A DNA stretch of 29,257 nucleotides from CAZOWW01 sp964583765 (GCA_964583765.1 CAZOWW010000077.1:1-29257), one strand, 5' to 3'. Shown: positions 15,148 through 23,542, numbered from the stretch's first letter. The notes: a model not told the origin generated them from the letters alone. Numbers and translations are program-made.

Positions 15148-16607
15148 TGAACACCCCCCTGCGCCGCCTCGCCGTCGTGATCACCCTGCTCTTCCTCGCC
15201 CTGCTCGGGAGCACCACGAACGTGCAGGTGATCCAGGCCGGGCAACTCAACGCCCGTCCCGGCAACGCCCGCGCCCTGTACAAGGAGTTCGGTCGCAACC
15301 GCGGGCCGATCCTGGTGGACGGCAATGCGATCGCCCAGTCGGTCCCGGTCAAGGACGCCTACACCTACCTGCGTCAGTACCCCGCCGGATCCATGTACTC
15401 GGCGGTGACCGGTTACTTCTCGTCGGTGCTCTACAGCGCGACCGGCCTGGAGCAGGCCACCGACTCCTGGCTCTCGGGTACCTCCGACCGCCTGCTCTAC
15501 CGGCGCATCCAGGACATCCTGACCGGTCACCAGCCCTCGGGTGCCGCGGTCGAGCTCACCCTCGACCCCGCCGCGCAGAAGGCGGCCTGGGACGCGCTCG
15601 GCGACCAGCGCGGTGCCGCGGTGGCGATCCGCCCGAGCACCGGGGAGATCCTCGCCCTGGTGAGCAAGCCCGGATTCGACCCGAACACGCTCGCGAGTCA
15701 CGACTCGCACGCGGTCAGGACCGCCGCGGCCAACCTGTCCAGCGACGCCGGTCGCCCCCTGGACAACAGGGCCATCGCCGGCCGCGGGTATCCTCCAGGC
15801 TCGACGTTCAAGCTCATCACGGCCGCGGCAGCGCTCTCCTCCGGTCGGTGGCACGCCACGACGCCGACGATCGAGGGCCCGGCCGTGCTCGACCTGCCCG
15901 GCACGCGCGCCGACCTGCCCAACGAGTTCAGCGGTGCCTGCGGGCCGGGCGGGAAGACGACGATGCTGGTGGCTCTGCGCATCAGCTGCAACACCGCGTT
16001 CGGCTGGCTCGGCATGCAGCTGGGCGAGCAGGCGTTGGCGGACCAGGCCGCCAAGTTCGGGTTCGGCCAGGAGCTGGAGCTCCCGCTCAAGGTCACCCCG
16101 AGCACCTTTCCGTCGCACCTGACCAGCGCGCAGGTCGCGCAGTCCGCGATAGGCCAGTTCGACGTCCGGGTCACCCCGTTGCAGATCGCGATGGTGACCG
16201 CGGGCATCGCCAACAAGGGGGTGGTCATGAAGCCCAACCTGATCCGGTCGGTCCGATCGACCACCAGTCTCGACGTGATCAGCAAACCCGCACCACAGGT
16301 CTTCTCGACGGCAGTGACACCACAGGTGGCCGCCGAGCTGACGCAGATGATGGTCGACGTCGTCCAGAACGGCACCGGCCGTTCGGCCCAGATCCCCGGC
16401 ATCTCGGTGGCCGGCAAGACCGGGACCGCACAACAGGACAACGGGCGGTCGCCGCATGCGTGGTTCACCGCGTTCGCGCCCGTCGACAACCCCCAGGTGG
16501 CCGTGGCCGTGGTGGTCGAGGACGGCGGGAGCCTCGGCGACGCGACGTCCGGAGGGCGGGCGGCCGCCCCGATCGCGAAGAAGATCATCGAGGCGGTGGT
16601 GCGGTGA
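15147..16607 (+). CDS. pbpA: Class B penicillin-binding protein PbpA
   Basis: This is the transpeptidase partner of the SEDS protein. The 486-aa product has an N-terminal membrane anchor (about 7-27), a dimerisation domain with RGPILVDGN, and a transpeptidase domain. The active-site motifs are complete: SxxK as PPGSTFKLI (Ser near 218), SxN as SCNTAFG (near 280) and KTGTAQ (near 426). The length matches mycobacterial PbpA. The ATG overlaps the rodA stop (TGATGA) with GGAGGAGG upstream at 15131-15138. The same TGATGA overlap joins it to pknA. Confidence 0.95.
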   Translation: MNTPLRRLAVVITLLFLALLGSTTNVQVIQAGQLNARPGNARALYKEFGRNRGPILVDGNAIAQSVPVKDAYTYLRQYPAGSMYSAVTGYFSSVLYSATGLEQATDSWLSGTSDRLLYRRIQDILTGHQPSGAAVELTLDPAAQKAAWDALGDQRGAAVAIRPSTGEILALVSKPGFDPNTLASHDSHAVRTAAANLSSDAGRPLDNRAIAGRGYPPGSTFKLITAAAALSSGRWHATTPTIEGPAVLDLPGTRADLPNEFSGACGPGGKTTMLVALRISCNTAFGWLGMQLGEQALADQAAKFGFGQELELPLKVTPSTFPSHLTSAQVAQSAIGQFDVRVTPLQIAMVTAGIANKGVVMKPNLIRSVRSTTSLDVISKPAPQVFSTAVTPQVAAELTQMMVDVVQNGTGRSAQIPGISVAGKTGTAQQDNGRSPHAWFTAFAPVDNPQVAVAVVVEDGGSLGDATSGGRAAAPIAKKIIEAVVR

Positions 16608-18130
16608 TGATCCCGCAGCCAGGAGTGTCCCTCGACTCGCGGTACCAGCTCGGCAGCCGGATCGCGCTCGGTGGCATGGGCGAGGTCTGGAACGCCGTGG
16701 ACCTGGTGCTCGACCGGCCGGTCGCGGTGAAGATCCTGCGCCCGGAACTCGCCGCGGACGGCACCTTCCACCGGCGCTTCCGGGTGGAGGCACGGACCGC
16801 CGCCAAGCTCTCGCACGGCGGTATCGCCGCGGTCTACGACTACGGCGAGGCGCTCGGCACGAGCTTCCTGGTGATGGAACTCGTCCCCGGGGAGCCGCTG
16901 TCCGCGCTGATCGGCCGCGAGGGGGCGCTCGGCACGGACCGGACCCTCAACTACCTCGCGCAGACCGCCCGCGCCCTTCACGCGGCCCACCTCTGCGGGG
17001 TCGTGCACAGGGACGTCAAGCCGGCCAACATCATGATCACCCCGGACGGGCGGGTGAAGATGACGGACTTCGGCATCGCCCGGCCGCACGACCACGAACC
17101 GCTCACCGCCACCGGTCAGGTCATGGGGACCGCCCACTACCTGGCGCCCGAGGTGGCGCGCGGGCACACGGCGACCCCGCTGTCCGACGTCTACGCCCTC
17201 GGTGTCGTCACCTACGAGTGCGTGGCCGGCTGGCGTCCCTTCGACGGCGTGAACCAGGTCGCGGTGGCCACCGCCCATCTGCAGGAGCAGCCGCCGCCGT
17301 TGCCGGACACCGTGCCCGAGCCGGTCCGGGACGCCGTGGCCATGGCCATGGCCAAGGACCCCACCGCCCGCCCGCAGGGGGCCGACGTGTTCGCCGGGAT
17401 CCTGGAGTCGCTGCGCCACCGCAACCGCGCCCTCGTGGCCGACCTGGGCGCCCGGGGAGGCACCCGGACCGCCGGTGCGTCCCCCGCCCAGCCTCTGCCC
17501 GGAGGGACCCGGGCCGCGGCGCGGGCCTCCGGCACCCGAGCTGCGGGACCGGCCGGGCATCGCGCAGCCGCGGCAGGCCCCGGCGGACGCCCGGCCGCGC
17601 CCGACAACCCGTCCCGCCCCGCCCCTGGTGCTCCTTCCCGCCCCGGCTCCGGTGTTCCCGCCCGCCCGGCCCAGGGGGAGCAGGCGCCGGCGGCGCGTGG
17701 CACCGACCCGGTATCCCGCGCGGGCGCGGCCCCGGCGAGCCGGGCCGAGGCCAAGGCGGCGGGGATGTCCACCCGTACGTCCGTGCTCCCGGCCGCAGAG
17801 CTGGGTCCCCGGCGCCAGCGCCGCCAGCAGGCGGGACGCGCGCAGCAGACCCGGTCGCGGTTGCCGTTCAGCCGCGGACAGCTGATCATGATCGGCGTGG
17901 TGGCCGCCGTCCTGTTGACCGCGGTGATCATCGGATTGCTCGGCGGTGGGTCCTCGAAGTCCCTCCCAGATCCCGGCGACGACCGCGGGGTTGAGCTGGC
18001 AGCCCCGATCGTGTCAGGGTCAGCGCTGCCGCAGGTGGACGAATGCGGTCGGGCTCGGGGGACAGTGGCAGAGGCAGTGGTATCTGGCGCGACAATGCAG
18101 TACACGAAGATCCAGGGATGTGACCGGTGA
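16607..18130 (+). CDS. pknA: Ser/Thr protein kinase PknA
   Basis: The 507-aa product has a Hanks-type kinase domain (about 8-270): glycine loop ALGGMGEVW, Lys42 (VAVKILR), HRDVKPANIM near 136, DFG near 154, activation loop with LTATGQVMGTAHYLAPE. A long Ala/Pro/Arg linker (about 285-415) precedes one membrane helix (about 424-445) and a 60-residue extracellular tail with two Cys but no PASTA domain. In mycobacteria PknA with PknB controls growth and division by phosphorylating Wag31, MurD and FHA-linked targets. An in-frame GTG lies one codon upstream, so the start is uncertain by one residue. Confidence 0.94.
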   Translation: MIPQPGVSLDSRYQLGSRIALGGMGEVWNAVDLVLDRPVAVKILRPELAADGTFHRRFRVEARTAAKLSHGGIAAVYDYGEALGTSFLVMELVPGEPLSALIGREGALGTDRTLNYLAQTARALHAAHLCGVVHRDVKPANIMITPDGRVKMTDFGIARPHDHEPLTATGQVMGTAHYLAPEVARGHTATPLSDVYALGVVTYECVAGWRPFDGVNQVAVATAHLQEQPPPLPDTVPEPVRDAVAMAMAKDPTARPQGADVFAGILESLRHRNRALVADLGARGGTRTAGASPAQPLPGGTRAAARASGTRAAGPAGHRAAAAGPGGRPAAPDNPSRPAPGAPSRPGSGVPARPAQGEQAPAARGTDPVSRAGAAPASRAEAKAAGMSTRTSVLPAAELGPRRQRRQQAGRAQQTRSRLPFSRGQLIMIGVVAAVLLTAVIIGLLGGGSSKSLPDPGDDRGVELAAPIVSGSALPQVDECGRARGTVAEAVVSGATMQYTKIQGCDR

Positions 18131-20112
18131 ACGAGAGTCCCCGCGTACTGGGCAACCGCTACGAGATCGGCGATCTGCTGGGTCGTGGTGGGATGGCCGA
18201 GGTGCACATCGGCCGGGACACTCGCCTGGGCCGCACCGTGGCCATCAAGCTCCTGCGCACCGATCTGGCCCGGGACTCGACGTTCCAGGCCCGGTTCCGG
18301 CGCGAGGCGCAGTCGGCGGCCGGGCTCAACCATCCCGCGATCGTCGCGGTCTACGACACCGGTGAGGAGTCCCTCACGGACAGCGGCGGCGGCCAACTGA
18401 CGCTGCCCTACATCGTGATGGAGTACGTCCACGGGCGGACCCTGCGGGACATGCTCGAGGAGGCCAAGGCCCGCGCCGCGGCGGCCGTCGGTGGCTACGG
18501 GGCGGACGCGGCGACCGCTCCCCTCGGCTCCGCCGCGCTCGACGTGACCACCGCGCTGGAGGTCACCTCGGGTGTCCTCTCGGCGTTGGAGTACAGCCAC
18601 CGGGCCGGGATCGTGCACCGGGACATCAAGCCCGCGAACGTCATGGTCACGTCCGCCGGGGACATCAAGGTGATGGACTTCGGCATCGCCCGCGCCATGG
18701 CCGACGCCTCGGCCGCGATGACCCAGACCCAGGCCGTGATCGGCACCGCCCAGTACCTGTCGCCCGAGCAGGCGCGCGGCGAGACCGTTGACGCCCGCAG
18801 CGACCTGTACTCCACCGGGTGCATGCTCTTCGAACTGCTCACGGGCCGCCCGCCGTTCGTGGCGGATTCCCCGGTCGCCGTGGCCTACCAGCACGTGCGG
18901 GAGTTCCCCCAGCCGCCGAGCTCCTTCAATCCCGCCGTCCCCGAGTCCGTGGACCGCATCGTCATGCATGCGCTGACCAAGGACCGCGACATCCGCTACC
19001 AGACCGCCGAGGAGTTCCGTTCGGACGTCGACTCGGTGCGCCTCGGCCGCGGCGTCAACGCGCCCGTGGTCGTGCCCCCGGCGGCGCAGTCCGCGGCCAC
19101 CGAGTACCTGGGCACCGCGGGCGCCACCCGGATGATGTCCCCGATGGACGGCGCCGGCACCATGCTGCCCGGCAGCACCGGCCCGGGTGCCTTCCCCGGC
19201 GAGAGCGAGCGCACCGCGTACGTCCGGCCGCGCGACGACCGCCCGGACCGGCGCGGCGTGGGCTACGCCCTGCTCACCCTGGCCGTGATCGGCGTGTTCG
19301 CCCTCGTCTTCTGGGTGGTCTCCAAGGCCGTCAGCAGCGGCACCCCGGGCACACCCCCCACGACCGCCCCCTCGACGGCCGCCCCGGCGAAGGTGACCGT
19401 GCCAGACGAGACGGGCAAGCTCTACGCGGACGCCAAGGCCGACCTCGAGGCGCGCAACCTCCAGGTGCAGCAGGGCGCGTCCGCGCCGGAGACCGCGGAC
19501 ATCAAGGCCGGGCACGTGCTGTCCCAGGACCCGGAGCACGACAGCGTGGTCAACGCCGGTGACATGGTCACCCTCGTCGTCGCGGCGGCCCCCGAACAGG
19601 TGATCATCCCGCTCGACATCCAGGGCAAGAGCTGCACCGACGCCGTCAACGCCCTGCACGCCGCGGGGTTGGCCAACACGAACAGCGCACCGGTGGACGT
19701 CTACGACCCCAAGTTCCCCGGCAAGGACATCACGCTGGCCACGGAGCCCAAGATCGGGAGCTCGGTCGACCCGGGCCAGACGGTCACCGTCAAGTGCTCC
19801 AGCGGGTTCGTGGTCGTGCCGGATCTGTCGGGCAAGACGCTCAACGAGGCGACCAAGGCCCTCGACGCCGACGGGCTGAGCCCCAACCCGAACTGGGTGG
19901 ACAACAGCGAGCCCGCCAACAACGTCGTCGGTCAGGACCCGGCGCCGAACCAGCGGGTCGCGGTCGGCACGGCGGTCAACATCGACGTCTCGAAGGGGAC
20001 GGTGCCGACGACCACCACGCAGTGGACGGACACCGCGCCGCCGACCACCGACACCACCGCGCCCACGACCTCGACCACGGACTCGACCCCACCCGGGCAG
20101 GGCAATCACTGA
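18127..20112 (+). CDS. pknB: PASTA-domain Ser/Thr protein kinase PknB
   Basis: The 661-aa product has a kinase domain with GRGGMAEV, Lys41, IVHRDIKPANVMV near 161, DFG near 185 and activation loop TQTQAVIGTAQYLSPEQ (Thr199 and Thr201 match the autophosphorylated pair of M. tuberculosis PknB). One membrane helix (about 377-401) precedes three PASTA domains (about 420-640) that bind muropeptides or lipid II, and a Thr-rich tail. M. tuberculosis PknB has four PASTA domains, so one is missing. An Ala/Gly-rich insertion of about 25 residues (near 113-137) interrupts the helix D region. It starts with GTG overlapping the pknA stop (GTGA). Confidence 0.96.
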   Translation: MNESPRVLGNRYEIGDLLGRGGMAEVHIGRDTRLGRTVAIKLLRTDLARDSTFQARFRREAQSAAGLNHPAIVAVYDTGEESLTDSGGGQLTLPYIVMEYVHGRTLRDMLEEAKARAAAAVGGYGADAATAPLGSAALDVTTALEVTSGVLSALEYSHRAGIVHRDIKPANVMVTSAGDIKVMDFGIARAMADASAAMTQTQAVIGTAQYLSPEQARGETVDARSDLYSTGCMLFELLTGRPPFVADSPVAVAYQHVREFPQPPSSFNPAVPESVDRIVMHALTKDRDIRYQTAEEFRSDVDSVRLGRGVNAPVVVPPAAQSAATEYLGTAGATRMMSPMDGAGTMLPGSTGPGAFPGESERTAYVRPRDDRPDRRGVGYALLTLAVIGVFALVFWVVSKAVSSGTPGTPPTTAPSTAAPAKVTVPDETGKLYADAKADLEARNLQVQQGASAPETADIKAGHVLSQDPEHDSVVNAGDMVTLVVAAAPEQVIIPLDIQGKSCTDAVNALHAAGLANTNSAPVDVYDPKFPGKDITLATEPKIGSSVDPGQTVTVKCSSGFVVVPDLSGKTLNEATKALDADGLSPNPNWVDNSEPANNVVGQDPAPNQRVAVGTAVNIDVSKGTVPTTTTQWTDTAPPTTDTTAPTTSTTDSTPPGQGNH

Positions 20113-20181
20113 ACCCTGGTCCCGGTGTCACCGGTCCCGGCGGGCGGGGCCGGTAGGGTCGCGGCCGGACGGGTGGGAACA

Positions 20182-20208
20182 GCTCGCCCGGCCCGGTGCC
20201 GGGCGAGC
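20182..20208. terminator. Bidirectional terminator between pknB and trpG
   Basis: A perfect 11-bp stem (GCTCGCCCGGC and its complement) with a 5-base loop lies between the converging pknB and trpG genes, 14 bases from the trpG stop. It can end transcription from both sides. Confidence 0.85.
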
Positions 20209-20222
20209 GAGAGCGGTTCCCC

Positions 20223-20846
20223 TCAGCGCCGCACGAGCGGCGCGAGTCCGGCCGAGCGAGCCACCGCGCCCTGATCTCCGCAGATCTCGAGCCAGTTCGC
20301 CAGCAGCCGGTGGCCGCCCTCGGTGAGCACCGACTCGGGGTGGAACTGCACCCCGTGCAGCGGCAGCTCCCGGTGCCGCAGCCCCATCACCACGCCACCC
20401 TCGGTCCACCCGGTGATCTCCAGCTCGTCCGGCACCGTCTCCGCGACCACGGCCAGGGAGTGGTACCGCGTGGCCCGGATCGGGGAGGGCAGTCCGGTCA
20501 GTACGCCGGCCCCTTCGTGGTGCACGAGGCTCGTCTTGCCGTGCATCAGCTCGCCGGCCCGCGTCACCGTGGCCCCGAACGCCTCACCGAGACCCTGGTG
20601 GCCCAGGCACACTCCGAGCATCGGACGCCGGGCGGCCGCACAGTCCGCGATCATCGCGGGGCAGATCCCAGCATCCCGGGGCGCACCGGGTCCGGGTGAC
20701 AGGAGGACGCCGTCGTACCCCTGCGCCTGCTCCACGGTCACGGCGTCGTTCCGGTGGACGTCGCACGTCGCACCGAGCTGGGCGAGGTAGCCCACGATGG
20801 TCCAGACGAAGCTGTCGTAGTTGTCCACGACCAGGATGCGGGTCAT
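20223..20846 (-). CDS. trpG: Class I glutamine amidotransferase (TrpG/PabA family)
   Basis: This 207-aa protein supplies ammonia from glutamine for anthranilate or 4-amino-4-deoxychorismate synthesis. The catalytic triad is visible: Cys80 in LGVCLGHQ, His169 and Glu171 in FHPES; VDNYDSFVW and SPGPGAP are also typical. The ATG at 20846 is chosen because TGGAG precedes it and the family N-terminus MTRILVVDNYDSF begins there; the upstream frame extension belongs to another gene. No trpE or pabB is adjacent. The orphan position beside pknB is conserved in actinobacteria. Whether it serves tryptophan, folate or both cannot be told. Confidence 0.9.
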   Translation of the reverse strand: MTRILVVDNYDSFVWTIVGYLAQLGATCDVHRNDAVTVEQAQGYDGVLLSPGPGAPRDAGICPAMIADCAAARRPMLGVCLGHQGLGEAFGATVTRAGELMHGKTSLVHHEGAGVLTGLPSPIRATRYHSLAVVAETVPDELEITGWTEGGVVMGLRHRELPLHGVQFHPESVLTEGGHRLLANWLEICGDQGAVARSAGLAPLVRR

Positions 20847-20908
20847 CGGCTGCTCCAGATCTCGGCGGCCCGGGCCCGACGGCACGGCACGGCGGCGACG
20901 GCAGGAGC

Positions 20909-21691
20909 CTACCGAGTGGTCGAGGGCGCGACGTGGGCGTAGCGCAGCTCCAGCGAGCCGTCGTAGGCGGGCAGGCTCACGTCGTCCCGCGTCTCGACCT
21001 TCCAGCCGAGCCCGACCAGCTTCACGTACTCGAGGTAGATGTCCACCTGGGGACTGTCCTGCAATGCGGCCTTGAGCCGGCGGGTGTTGCCGATCGCGGT
21101 GATGGCATACGGCGGCGAGGACAACTTGCCCTGCAGGATCAGGGTGTTGCCGACACACCGGATCGCGCTCGTGGAGATGATCCGCTGACCCTGGATCATC
21201 ATCGCCTCGGCCCCGCCGGCCCAGAGGGCGTTCACCACGGCCTGCACGTCCTGCTGGTGGACGACCAGGTCGTCCGCCTCGAAGCGCGTGTTCGACCGGG
21301 CGGACGGCGACGCGTCGTCGAGCGTCACCTCGACCCCCGGCCCGTGCACGGCGTCGACCCCGGCGAACGCGGCCAGGGACCGCGCCCGGCGCTGCAGGCC
21401 CGCCACGGACTGATCGCTTCGTGCCACCTGGTCCGTGGCTGCCTCGACATCCGCCCGGAGTGTGCGAACCTGATTCCCGGTCGCGTCACGATGTGCGGCC
21501 TCGGCTCGGTAGAGGCCGATCAGATCGGACCCGTCGGCCCGGAACCGGGTAGCGTGCGCCGTCGTGGCTCCGGTGGCCATCAGCACGCCCGCGCCCACCA
21601 GCACGAGCGCGACTCCGAACTGCCCCGCATTGGGTCGGCGACGGCGCGTTGGAGGGTTCGGGTGACGAGGTAGGTGCTGTGGATCGTTCAC
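20909..21691 (-). CDS. DUF881 family membrane protein
   Basis: The 260-aa product has a basic N-terminus, one membrane helix (about 23-43), a coiled-coil stretch (about 60-105) and a DUF881 domain with AGVDAVHGPGVEVTLDD, NALWAGGAEAMMIQGQRI and NTLILQGKLSSPPYAI. Function in the family is unproven. Its constant location between crgA and trpG/pknB in actinobacteria points to the division apparatus. It starts with GTG at 21691. No Shine-Dalgarno site is present, but TAGCGT ends six bases before the GTG, so the message is probably leaderless. Gap to trpG is 62 bases. Confidence 0.9.
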   Translation of the reverse strand: MNDPQHLPRHPNPPTRRRRPNAGQFGVALVLVGAGVLMATGATTAHATRFRADGSDLIGLYRAEAAHRDATGNQVRTLRADVEAATDQVARSDQSVAGLQRRARSLAAFAGVDAVHGPGVEVTLDDASPSARSNTRFEADDLVVHQQDVQAVVNALWAGGAEAMMIQGQRIISTSAIRCVGNTLILQGKLSSPPYAITAIGNTRRLKAALQDSPQVDIYLEYVKLVGLGWKVETRDDVSLPAYDGSLELRYAHVAPSTTR

Positions 21692-21710
21692 ATGACTACG
21701 CTAGTTGAGT
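21689..21710. promoter_or_regulatory. Divergent promoter with overlapping -10 elements
   Basis: The near-palindrome ACTACGCTAGT (21695-21705) contains TACGCT on the plus strand (21697-21702), facing crgA, and TAGCGT on the minus strand (21703-21698), six bases before the DUF881 GTG. Both fit the TANNNT -10 consensus. This looks like one bidirectional promoter core: leaderless for DUF881, and with a leader of roughly 45 bases for crgA. Confidence 0.5.
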
Positions 21711-21755
21711 CCCGCGCCCGACCGACGACGGCGGGCAGATGCTAGGAGCGACGAG

Positions 21756-22004
21756 ATGCCCGAGTCCAAGGTCCGGCGGAAGAAGTCGTACACCCCTCCG
21801 GTCACGTCTCCCAAGGTGGTCAAGCCGAACGCGGCCTGGTTCGCGCCGACGATGGTGACCTTCCTGCTCGTCGGGTTGTCCTGGGTCGTGGTCTTCTACG
21901 TGAGTCAGTCCAAGTATCCGATCCCGCACATCGGCGCCGCCAACATCCTCATTGGCTTCGGCATCATGATGGTCGGCTTCGGCATGCTCACCCGCTGGCG
22001 CTGA
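21756..22004 (+). CDS. crgA: Cell division protein CrgA
   Basis: The 82-aa protein is the actinobacterial divisome factor CrgA, which contacts FtsZ, FtsQ, FtsI and CwsA and regulates septum formation. It has a basic N-terminus (MPESKVRRKKSYTPP) and two membrane helices (about 30-50 and 61-79) joined by a short loop containing SQSKYPIPHIG, the usual design and length. AGGAG lies 7 bases before the ATG. It diverges from DUF881 and ends in a strong terminator. Confidence 0.96.
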   Translation: MPESKVRRKKSYTPPVTSPKVVKPNAAWFAPTMVTFLLVGLSWVVVFYVSQSKYPIPHIGAANILIGFGIMMVGFGMLTRWR

Positions 22005-22064
22005 ACCGATACCCGTCTCCCGGGACCTCCCTGTCGGCTGAACGCCGGCGCGAAACACCGGTCC

Positions 22065-22101
22065 AGGCAGGGCCCGACACCTCTGGTGTCGGGCCCTGCC
22101 T
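22065..22101 (+). terminator. Strong terminator of crgA
   Basis: A perfect 17-bp stem (22065-22081 with 22085-22101) closes a 3-base loop. It lies 60 bases after the crgA stop and is followed by CGTTCTCG with few T residues. It is the longest perfect hairpin noticed in the window. Confidence 0.9.
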
Positions 22102-22163
22102 CGTTCTCGCCCCGCACCGTCCGTGGAGATCGACGTCTCACCGACGCTCAGGACCGTCGGAGC

Positions 22164-22390
22164 TCTGTCCACAGCGGTGAATAACACCTGTGGAATTACA
22201 GCGGTGTAGTTCACCGTTCCAGCACCCAAAGCAGTCACTTGCGTACCGAGAGTGACAGATCGACTGTGGACGAACGGCGTCCCCACGCCGGAACAGGGGC
22301 AACTCGGTGGCACCGCGGGGAAGCTCCTGTGGACATCCAGGCATACACCTGTGGACAAACCTGTGGAAAAGGCGGGGTGTCTGTGGAGTG
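22164..22390. promoter_or_regulatory. Second cluster of DnaA-box-like sites
   Basis: Seven sites with the TGTGGA/TCCACA core occur: 22164-22174 (one orientation), and near 22187-22195, 22264-22271, 22326-22336, 22348-22358, 22360-22369 and 22380-22388 in the other. TGTGGACAA at 22350-22358 is a perfect box. A patch near 22175-22220 (GAATAACACC, GGAATTACAGC) is clearly richer in A/T than its surroundings. The 22102-22516 stretch otherwise holds no gene. It may be a DnaA-titration or DnaA-regulated promoter region for the downstream gene. No dnaA or dnaN is beside it. Confidence 0.5.
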
Positions 22391-22516
22391 CGTGCCGACG
22401 CGGCGTCCTCCAGGCCCCCGGACGCTCCCGCAGAACTGCGGGCACGCAGAGCACAGAGAGGGTGGGCGGGTCGACCGCGTGCCGTCTTGTCGGACCTGTA
22501 CTCCATCGTGGGGCTC

Positions 22517-22864
22517 ATGAGCGATCTTCGAGGCGGACAGCCGGACGTTGCCCCTGTGACCGTCGAGCAGCTGCAGACCCAGTTCGATCAGATCCAGACC
22601 GTCCTGTCCACGGCGGCCGCGATGGCGTTCGAGCTGCAGGCCTGGAGCCACGGCCTGCCCCGTCGGCATGTGCCTCCCACGGACGATGTGCTGATCACCG
22701 ACCTGATGCAGGTCGCCAACCCGGACCCGGCCAGGTTGCAGCGGCAGGCCAACGACGTCGAGGACCTGGCGCTCCAGGTCGCCGCGGCGATCGTGCGGCT
22801 GCGCGCCACCGCGGCCGCGGACACCGGCAGCTTCGGTGAACCGCTGCGACCGGCTACCCGGTGA
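22517..22864 (+). CDS. Hypothetical helical protein, 115 aa
   Basis: I do not recognise this family. The product (start MSDLRGGQPDVAPVTVEQLQ) is predicted mostly helical with no signal peptide, no Cys and no membrane segment. The parts EQLQTQFDQIQTVLSTAAAM and ARLQRQANDVEDLALQVAAA have heptad-like hydrophobic spacing suggestive of coiled coils. The codon usage has the strong third-position GC bias of real genes here. No Shine-Dalgarno site precedes the ATG; an in-frame GTG three codons upstream is an alternative start. It sits just after the DnaA-box cluster and 183 bases before the sigma factor gene. Confidence 0.6.
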   Translation: MSDLRGGQPDVAPVTVEQLQTQFDQIQTVLSTAAAMAFELQAWSHGLPRRHVPPTDDVLITDLMQVANPDPARLQRQANDVEDLALQVAAAIVRLRATAAADTGSFGEPLRPATR

Positions 22865-22989
22865 CTCGCCCACCCGCCTGCCCATTCACTCGCCGGGGAG
22901 TGCGCTGGGCGCCTGGACGCGGCCAGCAACGGGGGATGCCGACGCGGGCGTCGTAGGCCTGACACCGGTGGATGCGGCCGTCCGGGCAA

Positions 22990-23018
22990 CCGGAACGACG
23001 TCCCGAGTGGTGTTCCCG
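22990..23018 (+). promoter_or_regulatory. Inverted GGAAC/GTTCC in front of the sigma factor gene
   Basis: GGAAC (22992-22996) and GTTCC (23012-23016) form an inverted pair with 15 bases between, about 30 bases upstream of the sigma factor ATG. GGAAC resembles the -35 of ECF-sigma promoters and would fit autoregulation, but no good -10 is seen at the right distance. Confidence 0.3.
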
Positions 23019-23047
23019 GTAGAGGCGTAGAGGTTGAGGAGTCGACG

Positions 23048-23542
23048 ATGGCCGAACCCGACGGGCTGCGGGAGTTCGTGGCAGCACGCCAGGGCGCGCT
23101 GTTGCGTACGGCCTGGCTCTTGACCAGCGACTGGGCGCAGGCCGAGGACCTGGTGCAAGCCACCCTGGCCAAGGTCTGGCCGCGCTGGCGGCACCTCGTC
23201 CAGCGAGGAGATCCCGAGGCGTACGTGCGCCGCGTGCTGGTGACCACCTACCTGACCTGGCGGCGTCGCCAGTGGCGTGGTGAGGAACCTGTCGAGGTGA
23301 TGCCCGAGACGGCCGTCCCTGGGGACGAGATTGCGGCCGTGGACCTGCGGGACCTCCTCGGGAGGATCTTGCCGTTGCTGCCGGCCCGTCAGCGGGCGGT
23401 GCTGGTGCTGCGCTTCTACCAGGACATGTCGGTGGAGCAGGTCGCCGACGCGATGGGCTGTTCGGTCGGAACCGTCAAGAGCCAGACAGCCAAAGCCCTG
23501 GCCCGGTTGGCGGCCGCGAAACTGGCGCAGGAGACCCGATGA
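23048..23542 (+). CDS. ECF RNA polymerase sigma factor, SigE family
   Basis: The 164-aa protein is a sigma-70 family member of the actinobacterial SigE-like ECF group. Region 2 (about 14-75) contains LLRTAWLLTSDWAQAEDLVQ and region 4 (about 105-155) contains LPARQRAVLVLRFYQDMSVE and the helix-turn-helix MGCSVGTVKSQTAKALARL. The length is normal. GAGGAG lies 6 bases before the ATG. The next gene's ATG overlaps its TGA (ATGA), so sigma and partner are made together, as for sigma/anti-sigma pairs. The signal and regulon are unknown. Confidence 0.93.
   Translation: MAEPDGLREFVAARQGALLRTAWLLTSDWAQAEDLVQATLAKVWPRWRHLVQRGDPEAYVRRVLVTTYLTWRRRQWRGEEPVEVMPETAVPGDEIAAVDLRDLLGRILPLLPARQRAVLVLRFYQDMSVEQVADAMGCSVGTVKSQTAKALARLAAAKLAQETR

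Noticed and set aside
14835..16793. Minus-strand open frame of 652 codons over rodA and pbpA
   Set aside because: It overlaps clearly identified SEDS and PBP genes in antisense and shows no family signature.
17212..20109. Minus-strand open frame of 965 codons
   Set aside because: It lies antisense across pknA and pknB. Its Gly/Arg/His/Val-rich translation has no domain, and it is a shadow of the kinase genes.
20223..21158. Longer form of trpG starting at 21158
   Set aside because: The extension lies antisense within the DUF881 frame in another register, and the conserved family N-terminus begins at 20846.
22836..23030. Small plus-strand ORF between the 115-aa gene and the sigma gene
   Set aside because: It overlaps the end of the preceding gene, has no ribosome site and does not look coding.
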